12,536 nucleotides of DNA from Bacillota bacterium (lineage in GTDB: Bacteria > Bacillota > Clostridia > Saccharofermentanales > Fastidiosipilaceae). A program made the translations under genes and the position numbers. Positions 1 through 6,244 of this stretch are shown here, piece by piece. The stretch spans positions 1-12,536 of the forward strand of contig JAEZVR010000071.1 of NCBI GenBank assembly GCA_023420715.1. Direction: 5' to 3'. Numbering within the stretch: position 1 is the stretch's first letter; each line of letters opens with the position of its first letter. The notes under the pieces were generated by a model. The model was not told where the DNA came from. It made no database searches and saw only the letters and a program-made list of their open reading frames with translations.

Positions 1-1396
1 TGTTTACCCTGTCATGGCTTGATTTGTTCCCATTATCTGGGTTAATACGAACGAAAACAGTCAGCAATACAGGTTCAATTGGCTGTGTCTCTACTGGGTT
101 ATCTAAATCATTAAAAGCCTGATTTTCAACAACTGTAGATGCAGGAATATTTACTTTTTGTTCTGCATACTTTAGATTTGTGCCAGTAAATGACTGAGCA
201 GGAATTTTTGTGACGCCATCACTTACTGTTATAGAAGTGATGTGATTGCTAAGTTTGGTCCATGGATTAGATTGTGTATCAAAACTTGGGACAGCGCCAG
301 TACCAGTTATATTGAGTACACCGTCACGCAGTGTCCACCTCAAAGTATCTGATAGGTATCCTGAATCTATTCCTGTATTGGCTTTATAGCGTTCTTCGCT
401 GGAAAGTGGGTGTTGTTCAGCGAATTCTGAACCCATTGCCAGTGCTGATGGACCATAGTGCCTTCCTAAGAAAAGATTCTTTTGACCATTCGTTGTACCT
501 GCCCCCCACAAGAAAAACTGTGTGGGTCTATGATAAGTGGCATATCCAGAGTCCCATGTATTGTCCAACTGATACCACTGTCCACCGATATTGACTGTAT
601 TCCAAGCGTGATAGCCAACATCTGTCGAACCTAATACACTACGGATCTTCAAACCCATTTCCTGACCAATGCGACTTGTCAGCGCACTATAACCACCACA
701 CATGGTGACATTTTCAGTGACTGCGGTGTAAACAGAGTTGCTCTGTCCATAACCCATGACATCTACGAGCCAGTCGTGAATTTTGCGTATCTTTTCGTAA
801 TCAGTATGTACTGTGCTTTTTCGGTATCCAGCGAAAATGCCACCTGGAGCGAATAGCCCATCAATGTATTGATTAATCTGAATTTCTTGTGGCGCATTGG
901 TATTCAGTCTGAATTTATAACTGATTTTCATACCATTTCCACCATCATCGAACGTATAGGGTTCTGTGGAAGTGGTATAAATGCCATATGCTAAACGCAG
1001 GTAGTCACCTTGGTTAGGCACACCCGTGTAATCCGTTGCACTGATTAGTATGCGGTCAACCAACCAGCCCATTGAGTTATAGCTTTCGCCATCAGGGAGT
1101 CTATACAGTAATATGGTTTCAGGTTGTCTCTCCAGCAGTCTGTTGCGCATCGTATTGACGGCTTCACTAAAACGACTTACAGCGATTGGTGTCTTATCCG
1201 CATATGAGAAATCTAACGCTGGTGGATTAGCATTCAGTGGATCTCTTTCTTGAACAGATGCCGGATCGTATTGAGCAAATATGTCGTGGGAATTAAAAGC
1301 GATCAACGTTGCACATAGTGCTATACAAATCGCAGCGCTTGTAATAACGCGTAAAAAAAGGCCTAAGCGATGACCCGTTTTTCGCAGTTTTGGCAT
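1..1396 (-). CDS. Secreted transglutaminase-like protein with BspA-type repeat (3' end outside window)
   Basis: An open frame runs leftward off the window edge, giving about 465 residues with no stop. Residues about 11-35 are a hydrophobic signal peptide or anchor. The middle is a transglutaminase-like (papain-fold) domain with a complete candidate triad: Cys233 in NVTMCGGYS, His263 in GYHAWN and Asp278 in QLDNTWD. From about residue 350 the pattern WTLRDGVLNITGTG followed by an ITVSDGVTKIPAQSF-type segment matches the degenerate leucine-rich (BspA/LRR_5) repeats of clostridial surface proteins. The start was chosen at 1396 because GGAG sits 7 bases before it; an in-frame ATG at 1414 has no Shine-Dalgarno sequence. 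Such proteins are exported and thought to act on peptide or wall substrates as proteases or cross-linkers; the substrate here is unknown. The gene stands apart, 195 bases past the Fe-S gene. The domain call is firm, the activity inferred. Confidence 0.85.
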   Translation of the reverse strand, partial: MPKLRKTGHRLGLFLRVITSAAICIALCATLIAFNSHDIFAQYDPASVQERDPLNANPPALDFSYADKTPIAVSRFSEAVNTMRNRLLERQPETILLYRLPDGESYNSMGWLVDRILISATDYTGVPNQGDYLRLAYGIYTTSTEPYTFDDGGNGMKISYKFRLNTNAPQEIQINQYIDGLFAPGGIFAGYRKSTVHTDYEKIRKIHDWLVDVMGYGQSNSVYTAVTENVTMCGGYSALTSRIGQEMGLKIRSVLGSTDVGYHAWNTVNIGGQWYQLDNTWDSGYATYHRPTQFFLWGAGTTNGQKNLFLGRHYGPSALAMGSEFAEQHPLSSEERYKANTGIDSGYLSDTLRWTLRDGVLNITGTGAVPSFDTQSNPWTKLSNHITSITVSDGVTKIPAQSFTGTNLKYAEQKVNIPASTVVENQAFNDLDNPVETQPIEPVLLTVFVRINPDNGNKSSHDRVN

Positions 1397-1591
1397 ACGA
1401 ATGCTCCATTTCATAAACGAATTCTGTGTTAGCACGATTGTATCAAAAAGCCATTAATCAAAAAAAGAAATGCTTCTGATTCATGTAAATATTTTTTAAA
1501 TGATTAAACCTGAGTTTGACTAAAATCGTTTGCCCGATACACCTTCTATCATTGCAAAAACAAAGTTATGATCGTCCTGAGTAAAGATGAC

Positions 1592-2587
1592 TCAACAACC
1601 TGAACAATTTGAACAGCGGCTCTTTTTGGGACACGTCTGCGAATTGATCTGTCCAGCACAGGCGGTTGGAGAACCGTGCATCTGTTGTCGTTTTAAACCA
1701 AAGCGCAGGGCTTTTGTCGGACAAATGGACACGCATCGACCACATCGAATGCACTCCACGGCATTGGGTTGCTTCAATACTGCGACTTGCATCGGGCAAA
1801 TCTGCTCACATCGACCGCATTGAATACACTTTTCATGATCTAGATGCAATTGAAAAATCGCGATTCGATTCATCCAACCATACAACGCGCCAAGCGGACA
1901 AAGATATTTGCAAAAAGGTCTATAAATAAGCACCGAAGCAAACAAGCAAAGACCTGCTACCAGGCTTTTCCAAGTAAATAGCCAGCCCAAACTCGCTCGA
2001 ACACCTTCATTTGCGGCAGCTAAAGGCCAACCGCCCAGCATCACACCAGAAGGACAAAGATATTTGCAAAACCACGCAGCACCAAAACCAAAGCTATCTC
2101 TGATAACAATGGGCAGCACAAAAACAAATAAAACAAGTACAACGGACTTGATATACCTCAAATAGCGGAAGAACCAAAGGCGCGTCTCAAGTGGCAAACG
2201 CACTTGAGAAAGGCGATCAAAAGGATGTCTGAGACGATGTAAAAGATCTTGGATCAACCCAATGGGGCACAGCCAACCACAAACAAAGCGTCCCAAAAGG
2301 GCGCCAAAAATGAGCAAAGACCCTGCCACATACAAAGGCAATCGCAGCGGTGCATTCGCTAAACTCTGCTGGAGGGCACCGATTGGACAAGCACCCAAAG
2401 CACCTGGACACGCATAACAATTGAGGCCGGGCAAACAAATTTTTTTGAGTTCACCCTGATAAATCTGCCCTTTAAAAAAACCAATCAAAAAACCGTTCGT
2501 GATCAGTGTAAATAAAAAGGAACACAGCACACGAATCCGTTGATACTTGCGCACAGAAGGTCGCCCAGATCGACCACATCTACTCAA
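1592..2587 (-). CDS. Polytopic membrane 4Fe-4S protein, NapH/CcoG/YccM-like
   Basis: About 331 residues with several membrane helices (roughly 14-42, 82-105, 145-164, 207-223). Cysteine motifs in order: the family signature CYACPGALGACPIGAL (about 57-72), CGWLCP (103-108), two FCKYLCP motifs (174-178 and 226-230), then two classical ferredoxin clusters CIQCGRCEQICP (254-264) and CIRCGRCVSICP (279-289). The last 22 residues hold five more cysteines and end CSNCSGC. Such proteins carry electrons between the cytoplasm and membrane or outer-face partners. The gene follows a TlpA-like lipoprotein and a CXXC miniprotein, suggesting a thiol/electron relay. The start is uncertain: the frame stays open up to 2716, inside the preceding gene. 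I chose TTG at 2587, 14 bases after that gene's stop; GTG at 2554 is an alternative. Neither has a clear Shine-Dalgarno sequence, so translational coupling is likely. Confidence 0.88.
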   Translation of the reverse strand: MSRCGRSGRPSVRKYQRIRVLCSFLFTLITNGFLIGFFKGQIYQGELKKICLPGLNCYACPGALGACPIGALQQSLANAPLRLPLYVAGSLLIFGALLGRFVCGWLCPIGLIQDLLHRLRHPFDRLSQVRLPLETRLWFFRYLRYIKSVVLVLFVFVLPIVIRDSFGFGAAWFCKYLCPSGVMLGGWPLAAANEGVRASLGWLFTWKSLVAGLCLFASVLIYRPFCKYLCPLGALYGWMNRIAIFQLHLDHEKCIQCGRCEQICPMQVAVLKQPNAVECIRCGRCVSICPTKALRFGLKRQQMHGSPTACAGQINSQTCPKKSRCSNCSGC

Positions 2588-2600
2588 TGATACAGATGAC

Positions 2601-2777
2601 TTAGCCAATGCCAATGCACTCCAAACAAATTTGGGAAGCCTTTTGCCAGAGCGCTTGTACATCTCCATGGGAAATGCCAAGTATAACCAGCATGGACCCG
2701 ACGCCCAAAAGCGCACAAGATATAAGCGGGATCTTTTTGACCCGCCGATGCGTTTTTTTTAAATCATTATGACTCAT
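2601..2777 (-). CDS. CD1871A-like CXXC miniprotein (58 aa, one membrane helix)
   Basis: A 58-residue protein: basic N-terminus (KKTHRRVKK, 7-15), one hydrophobic helix (about 17-34), and a C-terminal tail ending QICLECIGIG with a CXXC pair at Cys51/Cys54. The CLECIGIG ending, after a single helix, is what I recall as the hallmark of the small clostridial CD1871A family; the biochemical role is unknown to me. By the positive-inside rule the CXXC tail should lie outside, on the same side as the TlpA-like lipoprotein encoded just upstream. The ATG at 2777 overlaps the tlpA-like gene by 11 bases; a TTG two codons earlier is also possible. It has no strong ribosome binding site, so coupled translation is likely. 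The next gene's open frame covers this one in another frame, which could cause automatic annotation to drop it. Confidence 0.82.
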   Translation of the reverse strand: MSHNDLKKTHRRVKKIPLISCALLGVGSMLVILGISHGDVQALWQKASQICLECIGIG

Positions 2778-3447
2778 GATCAACTTGCTCTAATGCTTGT
2801 TTGATTAATGCTTCCCAATCTGCTTCACTGCGGGCGCCAATAATCTGTTTTTGAATCAAACCTTTTTCGTCCACAAATAAGGTGGTCGGTAATGATTGTA
2901 CTTGATTAAGATAAGCAGCAAACAAATCCGGCGAAGGTAAAAGATGCGGATAATCAGCGCCTGTTTGTTCGATGATCGATTCAGCCTGAACCAATCGATC
3001 TTCTGCATACGTATTACCTGTTCCGATCACATCTAAAACAAGGCCGATAATTTGCACATCAGAGGTTGCAAAAGATTTGGACAACCGTCCAAGCGCAGGC
3101 ATCTCATGTACACAAGGTGGACAAAAAGTTCCCCAAACATTTAAAACAGTGAGTTTTTTAGACTTAAACACAGATTCATCAAAACGCTTGCCATGAATAT
3201 CCAATGTTGTAAAACGAGAAAATGTACCTGGATTTGGGTTGGTCAACGGCGGCATCTCAAGCTTTTCTTTTGACATACCAAGCTTGCTTTTTAATTGGGA
3301 GGATCTTGGTTTGCTAGATGCCTCCGCCGTATTCTTAATGATTTGTATATCTTCTACAGGCGGTTCAGTGGAACGACAGCCCGCAAGTGTTAAGCCCAAG
3401 ACAAGACCCAAACCCAAAATTTTGACAAAGACATGATGACGATTCAT
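2767..3447 (-). CDS. TlpA/ResA-type thioredoxin-like lipoprotein
   Basis: 226 residues. Residues 1-24 form a lipoprotein signal with lipobox LAGC, so Cys24 would be lipidated and the protein held on the outer face of the membrane. A linker of about 50 residues leads into a TlpA/AhpC-TSA-type thioredoxin fold. The active site is WGTFCPPC (Cys109, Cys112), followed by the helix start VHEMPAL. The cis-proline loop is QSLPTTLFVDEKG near the C-terminus. The family reduces or exchanges disulfides outside the membrane (ResA, TlpA, CcmG). No cytochrome c genes are visible, so the client may instead be the neighbouring CXXC or Fe-S protein. Translation start is well supported: AGGGGG lies 8 bases before the ATG. 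The stop overlaps the next gene, marking the head of a three-gene operon. Confidence 0.9.
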   Translation of the reverse strand: MNRHHVFVKILGLGLVLGLTLAGCRSTEPPVEDIQIIKNTAEASSKPRSSQLKSKLGMSKEKLEMPPLTNPNPGTFSRFTTLDIHGKRFDESVFKSKKLTVLNVWGTFCPPCVHEMPALGRLSKSFATSDVQIIGLVLDVIGTGNTYAEDRLVQAESIIEQTGADYPHLLPSPDLFAAYLNQVQSLPTTLFVDEKGLIQKQIIGARSEADWEALIKQALEQVDHES

Positions 3448-3612
3448 GAACGACGCCCCCTACCGGTTTTTGCCTTTATATTTTGACGAAACAATCCTGC
3501 TCATTTGGTAACCCATCGGTCAAATCATCTGAACAAACTGACAATTCTTAAAATACTTTGTTAATTAATAATAAAATCTAGTTAAATGAAATGAACAATG
3601 AGTGGATCACAC

Positions 3613-3879
3613 TTAATCTGCCATCGCTTTCTGAAAAGCTTCTGCCAATAATTGATCCGATGGTACCCCTTCAAAGACTTTATCCTCTCCGACATAAACC
3701 GTCGGTACATAATAATAGTTAAAAAATGGCTGCATCTTTTCGGGTTCTTTTTCTTCGTCAATAATACTTAAATCCACCGTCTGCCATTCTGGATGCTCAG
3801 CCAATAAATCTTCAATGATTTGTTTTGCTCTCGTGCAGTGCGGGCACCAGCTGGTGGTTAAAACATACATTTTTTTCAT
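3613..3879 (-). CDS. Glutaredoxin/thioredoxin-family small protein
   Basis: 88 residues, a minimal thioredoxin fold starting directly with strand one (MKKMYVLTTSWCPHC). The redox pair is Cys12-Pro-His-Cys15, a mixed motif between glutaredoxin (CPYC) and DsbA (CPHC). The cis-proline segment YYYVPTVYVGEDKVFEGVPS fits glutaredoxins. The protein has no signal peptide, so it should act in the cytoplasm on disulfides or mixed thiols. The strong ribosome binding site AGGAGG lies 7 bases before the ATG. It sits alone between the flavodoxin gene (210-base gap) and the TlpA-like gene (165-base gap), both in the same direction. It could also be called an NrdH or thioredoxin-like protein; the fold is clear, the partner is not. 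Confidence 0.88.
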   Translation of the reverse strand: MKKMYVLTTSWCPHCTRAKQIIEDLLAEHPEWQTVDLSIIDEEKEPEKMQPFFNYYYVPTVYVGEDKVFEGVPSDQLLAEAFQKAMAD

Positions 3880-3963
3880 ATCTGATCCTCCTGAAGCATT
3901 GAAGCTTTATGATTTATTATTTTACAAGGGAAACCGTCATCTACTTCATACGTATGTTACAAG

Positions 3964-4033
3964 AAAAGCGATACCTTGTGCACCTGTATTCAACAAGACG
4001 AGCGCTTGCTACAGAGCATCGTGTATCGCTTTT
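3964..4033 (-). ncRNA. Candidate structured RNA / complex 3' end after flavodoxin
   Basis: An 11-base perfect inverted repeat (AAAAGCGATAC / GTATCGCTTTT) encloses two further hairpins with no linker bases: ACGA(T)GC / GCTCGT and CTTGT / ACAAG. The two apical loops contain CTGTA and TACAG, which are complementary and could kiss. Read leftward, it begins 57 bases past the flavodoxin stop and ends in TTTTCTT, so it may act as a terminator, a 3' end structure or a small RNA. It lacks tRNA hallmarks and I do not match it to a known riboswitch. Confidence 0.4.
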
Positions 4034-4089
4034 ATCTGGCACATCAAACAAAAGGCCAGAAATAAATTTAAAACAATCGAAAGACGATC

Positions 4090-4518
4090 TTAGGCTTTTG
4101 CGAGTTTCTCACCTAAAGCACGGCATTGTGCCAAGCCATCATCATCCGGCGCATCATAAATAGCCAAGCCATCATCGACCAAATTTAAACCGGCATCCTC
4201 TGCCTCGCCTTGCCATGTTTTCATCCATTCCCCATCTGCCCAGGAATAAGACCCAAAGAGTGCACAAGGTTTGCCACTCAAATCGCCTTGAACATCATCC
4301 CAGAACGGCTGGAAATCGCCTTCTTCTAAAACTTCACTGCCCATTGCTGGACAACCCAAAGCTACTTTGCTGTACTTACCAGCATCTGCCGCAGAAATAT
4401 CTGTTACGAAAAACAAATCTGCATCCTGACCAGCAGCTTTGATACCTTCAACAACAGCATTAGCCATCGCTTCCGTGTTACCTGTGCCACTCCAAAAAAT
4501 GACTGCAATCTCTGCCAT
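4090..4518 (-). CDS. Flavodoxin (short-chain, clostridial type)
   Basis: 142 residues, the usual size of a short-chain flavodoxin. The FMN phosphate loop is WSGTGNTEAMA (about 9-19). The second flavin loop is LGCPAMGSEVLEEGDFQPF, very close to clostridial and Megasphaera flavodoxins, and the third is GSYSWADGEWM. The protein is acidic. Flavodoxins shuttle one electron and replace ferredoxin when iron is scarce. The start at 4518 was chosen because AAAGGA lies just upstream and the FMN loop then begins at its normal distance; an open extension to 4617 has no family match. The gene lies 88 bases behind the DUF3793 gene, with which it probably shares the repeat-flanked promoter. Two small hairpins lie directly before the ribosome binding site. 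Confidence 0.95.
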   Translation of the reverse strand: MAEIAVIFWSGTGNTEAMANAVVEGIKAAGQDADLFFVTDISAADAGKYSKVALGCPAMGSEVLEEGDFQPFWDDVQGDLSGKPCALFGSYSWADGEWMKTWQGEAEDAGLNLVDDGLAIYDAPDDDGLAQCRALGEKLAKA

Positions 4519-4533
4519 AAAACTGTCCTTTCT

Positions 4534-4560
4534 CCGACCTCGTCGGTTGCGCAAGCGCAA
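4534..4560 (-). promoter_or_regulatory. Twin hairpins before the flavodoxin ribosome binding site
   Basis: On the minus strand TTGCGC-TT-GCGCAA is followed immediately by CCGAC-GAG-GTCGG, and then by the flavodoxin ribosome binding site. Both stems are perfect. They lie in the 88-base gap behind the DUF3793 gene and could set the processing, stability or translation of the flavodoxin part of the message. Confidence 0.5.
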
Positions 4561-4606
4561 AAATTGGTTTATATCATATCCAGGTGATCTCTGGACGGAT
4601 ATACAA

Positions 4607-5269
4607 TTACGATACATGCCTCAAAACAGTTGACCGCACGAGTGCGCGCGGACGCGACCCTAGATCAATTGCTTTGACAAAACGGTCTTCCCATTGACGA
4701 ATTTTTTTGAATAAAGCCATCTTTTGATTTGGATTTTGATAGACTTTCCAATAGCCTGTACAAAGGGCTTCTTGAGAACCCTTTTGTATAAAACCCATCA
4801 CATCCTCGAACGGATAACCCAAAAAAATGCCAATTTCGTGCGGAAAATCTTCACCTTTTAATTTGGCTGCAGCGATACGTTGTCTCAGCTGATCGAGCAA
4901 TCGACGCAACTGCTCATCAAGCGTCAAATGATCTTCAAAACGGTAACCACAATCAATCAGAAACAGACGGTGGCGGATATGATTGAGCCAACGCATCATC
5001 GCCTGAGGATCATATAAATAAACAAGGGCCTCACACGAGCTGCGATAAAAAGTCGTGATCTTCAATGAAGAATCTTTAAACTCACGTCGATAATGGCGGA
5101 GCACAGCGTCCATCCCTGCTTGATCAACCAGTTGTCTACACCGCAATACCAGAAGATTCGCAGGGCGCAAGGAAGCAATAACAGCCGCACAATGCTTAAC
5201 CAGCAAAGCATCATATGCCTTAAAAGCATGAATAGATGTTGGATGCGGAACAGATAGACCGTTAATCAC
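4607..5269 (-). CDS. DUF3793 family protein
   Basis: 220 residues, cytoplasmic, no membrane segment. Recognised as DUF3793 by the N-terminal HCAAVIASLRPANLLVL block (family: a C-AP-LAG-K-anL-type motif, about 26-42) and the C-terminal HEIGIFLGYPFEDVMGF plus TGYWKVYQNP (about 144-180). The molecular role of DUF3793 is unknown. From memory, members occur beside flavodoxin and iron-uptake (feo) genes, and here flavodoxin follows directly, which suggests an iron-limitation role. The start GTG at 5269 was chosen because AGGAG lies 7 bases upstream; a further GTG at 5320 has no ribosome binding site and would lie within a leader hairpin. Residues 195-220 are basic and look like a lineage-specific tail. 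Confidence 0.85.
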   Translation of the reverse strand: MINGLSVPHPTSIHAFKAYDALLVKHCAAVIASLRPANLLVLRCRQLVDQAGMDAVLRHYRREFKDSSLKITTFYRSSCEALVYLYDPQAMMRWLNHIRHRLFLIDCGYRFEDHLTLDEQLRRLLDQLRQRIAAAKLKGEDFPHEIGIFLGYPFEDVMGFIQKGSQEALCTGYWKVYQNPNQKMALFKKIRQWEDRFVKAIDLGSRPRALVRSTVLRHVS

Positions 5270-5303
5270 TGCTTGACTCCTAGAACAACTTCTGGGAAAA
5301 GGT

Positions 5304-5323
5304 GGGATGCCAGCCGGCACCCC
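5304..5323 (-). promoter_or_regulatory. Leader hairpin before the DUF3793 gene
   Basis: On the minus strand GGGGTGCC-GGCT-GGCATCCC forms an 8-base stem (one G-T pair) with a four-base loop. It lies in the untranslated leader, about 35 bases before the chosen GTG start. It is followed by CCTTTTCCC rather than a real U-run, so it is more likely a stability or control hairpin than a terminator. Confidence 0.5.
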
Positions 5324-5359
5324 AACGCTTCAGGAGAGATTGCCATTCAGTATGGACTC

Positions 5360-5376
5360 AGTTAGCTTTGCTAACT
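5360..5376. promoter_or_regulatory. Palindromic operator candidate (7-3-7)
   Basis: AGTTAGC-TTT-GCTAACT is a perfect inverted repeat with 7-base arms. It begins a few bases past the predicted start of transcription of the leftward promoter, the classic position for a repressor site. The GTTAG/CTAAC halves resemble the half-sites of DtxR/IdeR-type metal regulators, but the spacing differs from the DtxR consensus, so the regulator is not identified. Confidence 0.6.
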
Positions 5377-5385
5377 AACAGCATT

Positions 5386-5414
5386 ATTTTAGATAATCCA
5401 TTGCTAACTGTCAA
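5386..5414 (-). promoter_or_regulatory. Sigma-A-type promoter for DUF3793-flavodoxin
   Basis: On the minus strand, TTGACA (5414-5409) is a perfect -35 box. Seventeen bases later comes TAAAAT (5391-5386), one mismatch from the -10 consensus. Transcription would start near 5379, leaving a leader of about 110 bases before the DUF3793 start. AGTTAGC half-sites lie upstream of, just inside and directly downstream of the promoter, so it is probably repressed. Confidence 0.75.
5400..5409 (-). promoter_or_regulatory. Operator half-site inside promoter
   Basis: AGTTAGCAAT on the minus strand overlaps the last base of the -35 box and fills the start of the spacer. It repeats the half-site of the palindrome at 5360-5376 in the same orientation, 33 bases away. 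Confidence 0.5.
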
Positions 5415-5426
5415 TATGAATTTAAG

Positions 5427-5436
5427 TTTGCTAACT
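5427..5436 (-). promoter_or_regulatory. Upstream operator half-site
   Basis: AGTTAGCAAA on the minus strand lies about 13 bases upstream of the -35 box. It is identical over ten bases to the promoter-distal arm of the palindrome (5376-5367) and 27 bases from the middle copy. Confidence 0.5.
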
Positions 5437-5561
5437 CATTTTTTTGTGGATTTATGTCATTCTCTGATTCATGAAGTTGTGAAAGATAATTCAAAAAAAG
5501 AGACCGTGCACACGCAAACCCCTGGTCACATCGATCTCATCAGCTTCTGTAGAAAAAAGTC
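5437..5561. other. Middle of the divergent intergenic region, nothing recognised
   Basis: This is the central part of the only gene-free stretch over 300 bases (5270-5646). Apart from the repeat sites to its left and the rpsD promoter to its right, I see no gene, repeat or structured element. Open frames across it have no ribosome binding site or family resemblance. Confidence 0.5.
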
Positions 5562-5590
5562 TTGACGCGCAATTAAAAGACGATTAATAT
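5562..5590 (+). promoter_or_regulatory. rpsD promoter
   Basis: TTGACG (5562-5567), a 17-base spacer and TAATAT (5585-5590) form a near-consensus vegetative promoter. Transcription would start near 5597, giving a leader of about 50 bases. A small hairpin (TGCGT-CTAT-ACGCA, 5601-5614) falls at the very 5' end of the message and may stabilise it. Confidence 0.75.
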
Positions 5591-5646
5591 TTATTGGTAT
5601 TGCGTCTATACGCATTAAATTACATCATTTAACAGGAGGAAAATAC

Positions 5647-6237
5647 ATGGCTACACGCAATGGCCCGCGCTTTAAAGAGTGCAGACGTTTAGGGGTTAAC
5701 GTGTGCGGGCATCCCAAAGCAATGCGCCGCATGGATTCAGCACCTCGCAGCAATCGCAAACAGTCTGAATACAAGCTACAGCTCAACGAAAAACAGAAGG
5801 TAAAAGCTTATTATGGCATTTTAGAGAAACAAATGCTGAATTATTATAAGCGCGCCTACAAGGCAAAAGGCCTTACTGGTACCGTATTGTTAACGATGTT
5901 GGAGAGTCGTTTGGATAATATCGTCTACCGTACTGGTTTCGCACGTTCCATCCGCATGGCACGCCAATTGGTAACGCATGGTCATGTCTTAGTGAATGGT
6001 CGTCGTGTCAATATTCCATCTTACGAACTCAAACCTGGTGATAAAATCGAGTTAAAAGAAGCTTCACGCAAAATTGAACCTTTCCGTATCAATTTCCAAG
6101 ATTTGCAAGGTTTCGATGTGCCTTATCTGACCAAAGATTTTGATGCATTTAGCGCGGTATATACACGTTATCCAGAACGTGAAGAATTACCCATCGAAGT
6201 CAATGAACAGAACATTGTTGAGTTCTATTCACGTTAA
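5647..6237 (+). CDS. rpsD: 30S ribosomal protein S4 (stand-alone copy)
   Basis: 196 residues, slightly shorter than the usual 200-208. S4 binds 16S rRNA early in small-subunit assembly. The N-terminal domain carries the conserved SEYKLQLNEKQKVKAYYGILEKQ block (about 40-62). The S4 RNA-binding domain follows (about 87-150: SRLDNIVYRTGFARS, then RQLVTHGHVLVNGRRVNIPS). The N-terminus has only Cys12 and Cys20, not a zinc-type cysteine cluster, so this is the zinc-free form. It is the only rightward gene in the window and stands alone, not in the rpsM-rpsK-rpsD-rpoA operon, as in many clostridia. A consensus promoter, an AGGAGG ribosome binding site 7 bases before the ATG, and a strong terminator directly after make it a self-contained unit. 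Confidence 0.97.
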   Translation: MATRNGPRFKECRRLGVNVCGHPKAMRRMDSAPRSNRKQSEYKLQLNEKQKVKAYYGILEKQMLNYYKRAYKAKGLTGTVLLTMLESRLDNIVYRTGFARSIRMARQLVTHGHVLVNGRRVNIPSYELKPGDKIELKEASRKIEPFRINFQDLQGFDVPYLTKDFDAFSAVYTRYPEREELPIEVNEQNIVEFYSR

Positions 6238-6244
6238 ACCAATT

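Noticed and set aside
331..594. A plus-strand frame of 87 residues near the left edge.
   Set aside because: It is antisense to the transglutaminase domain, whose triad and motifs are intact on the minus strand.
1520..1594. In-frame TGA after CSGC read as selenocysteine, with a TGAGT/ACTCA hairpin and about 24 further codons.
   Set aside because: The extension has no family resemblance, the stem is only five bases and includes the TGA itself, and no selenocysteine genes are visible. A plain stop is simpler.
2601..2716. A longer N-terminus of the Fe-S protein starting inside the CXXC gene at 2716.
   Set aside because: The extra residues have no family match and overlap a well-supported small gene in another frame.
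3964..4033. Possible tRNA, because of its 70-base size and branched fold.
   Set aside because: There is no TTCRA-type T-loop, no anticodon arm of the right size and no 7-base acceptor with a D arm; the outer stem is 11 bases.
5360..5436. CRISPR-like or mobile-element repeats.
   Set aside because: The repeats are only about ten bases, unevenly spaced (33 and 27) and centred on a promoter, which fits operator sites better.
5302..5565. An 87-residue plus-strand frame in the intergenic region.
   Set aside because: It runs through the promoter and operator repeats, lacks a ribosome binding site and resembles no family.
5597..5646. S4 autoregulatory leader upstream of rpsD.
   Set aside because: Only a five-base hairpin is present and the leader of about 50 bases is too short to support the pseudoknot-like S4 leader with confidence.
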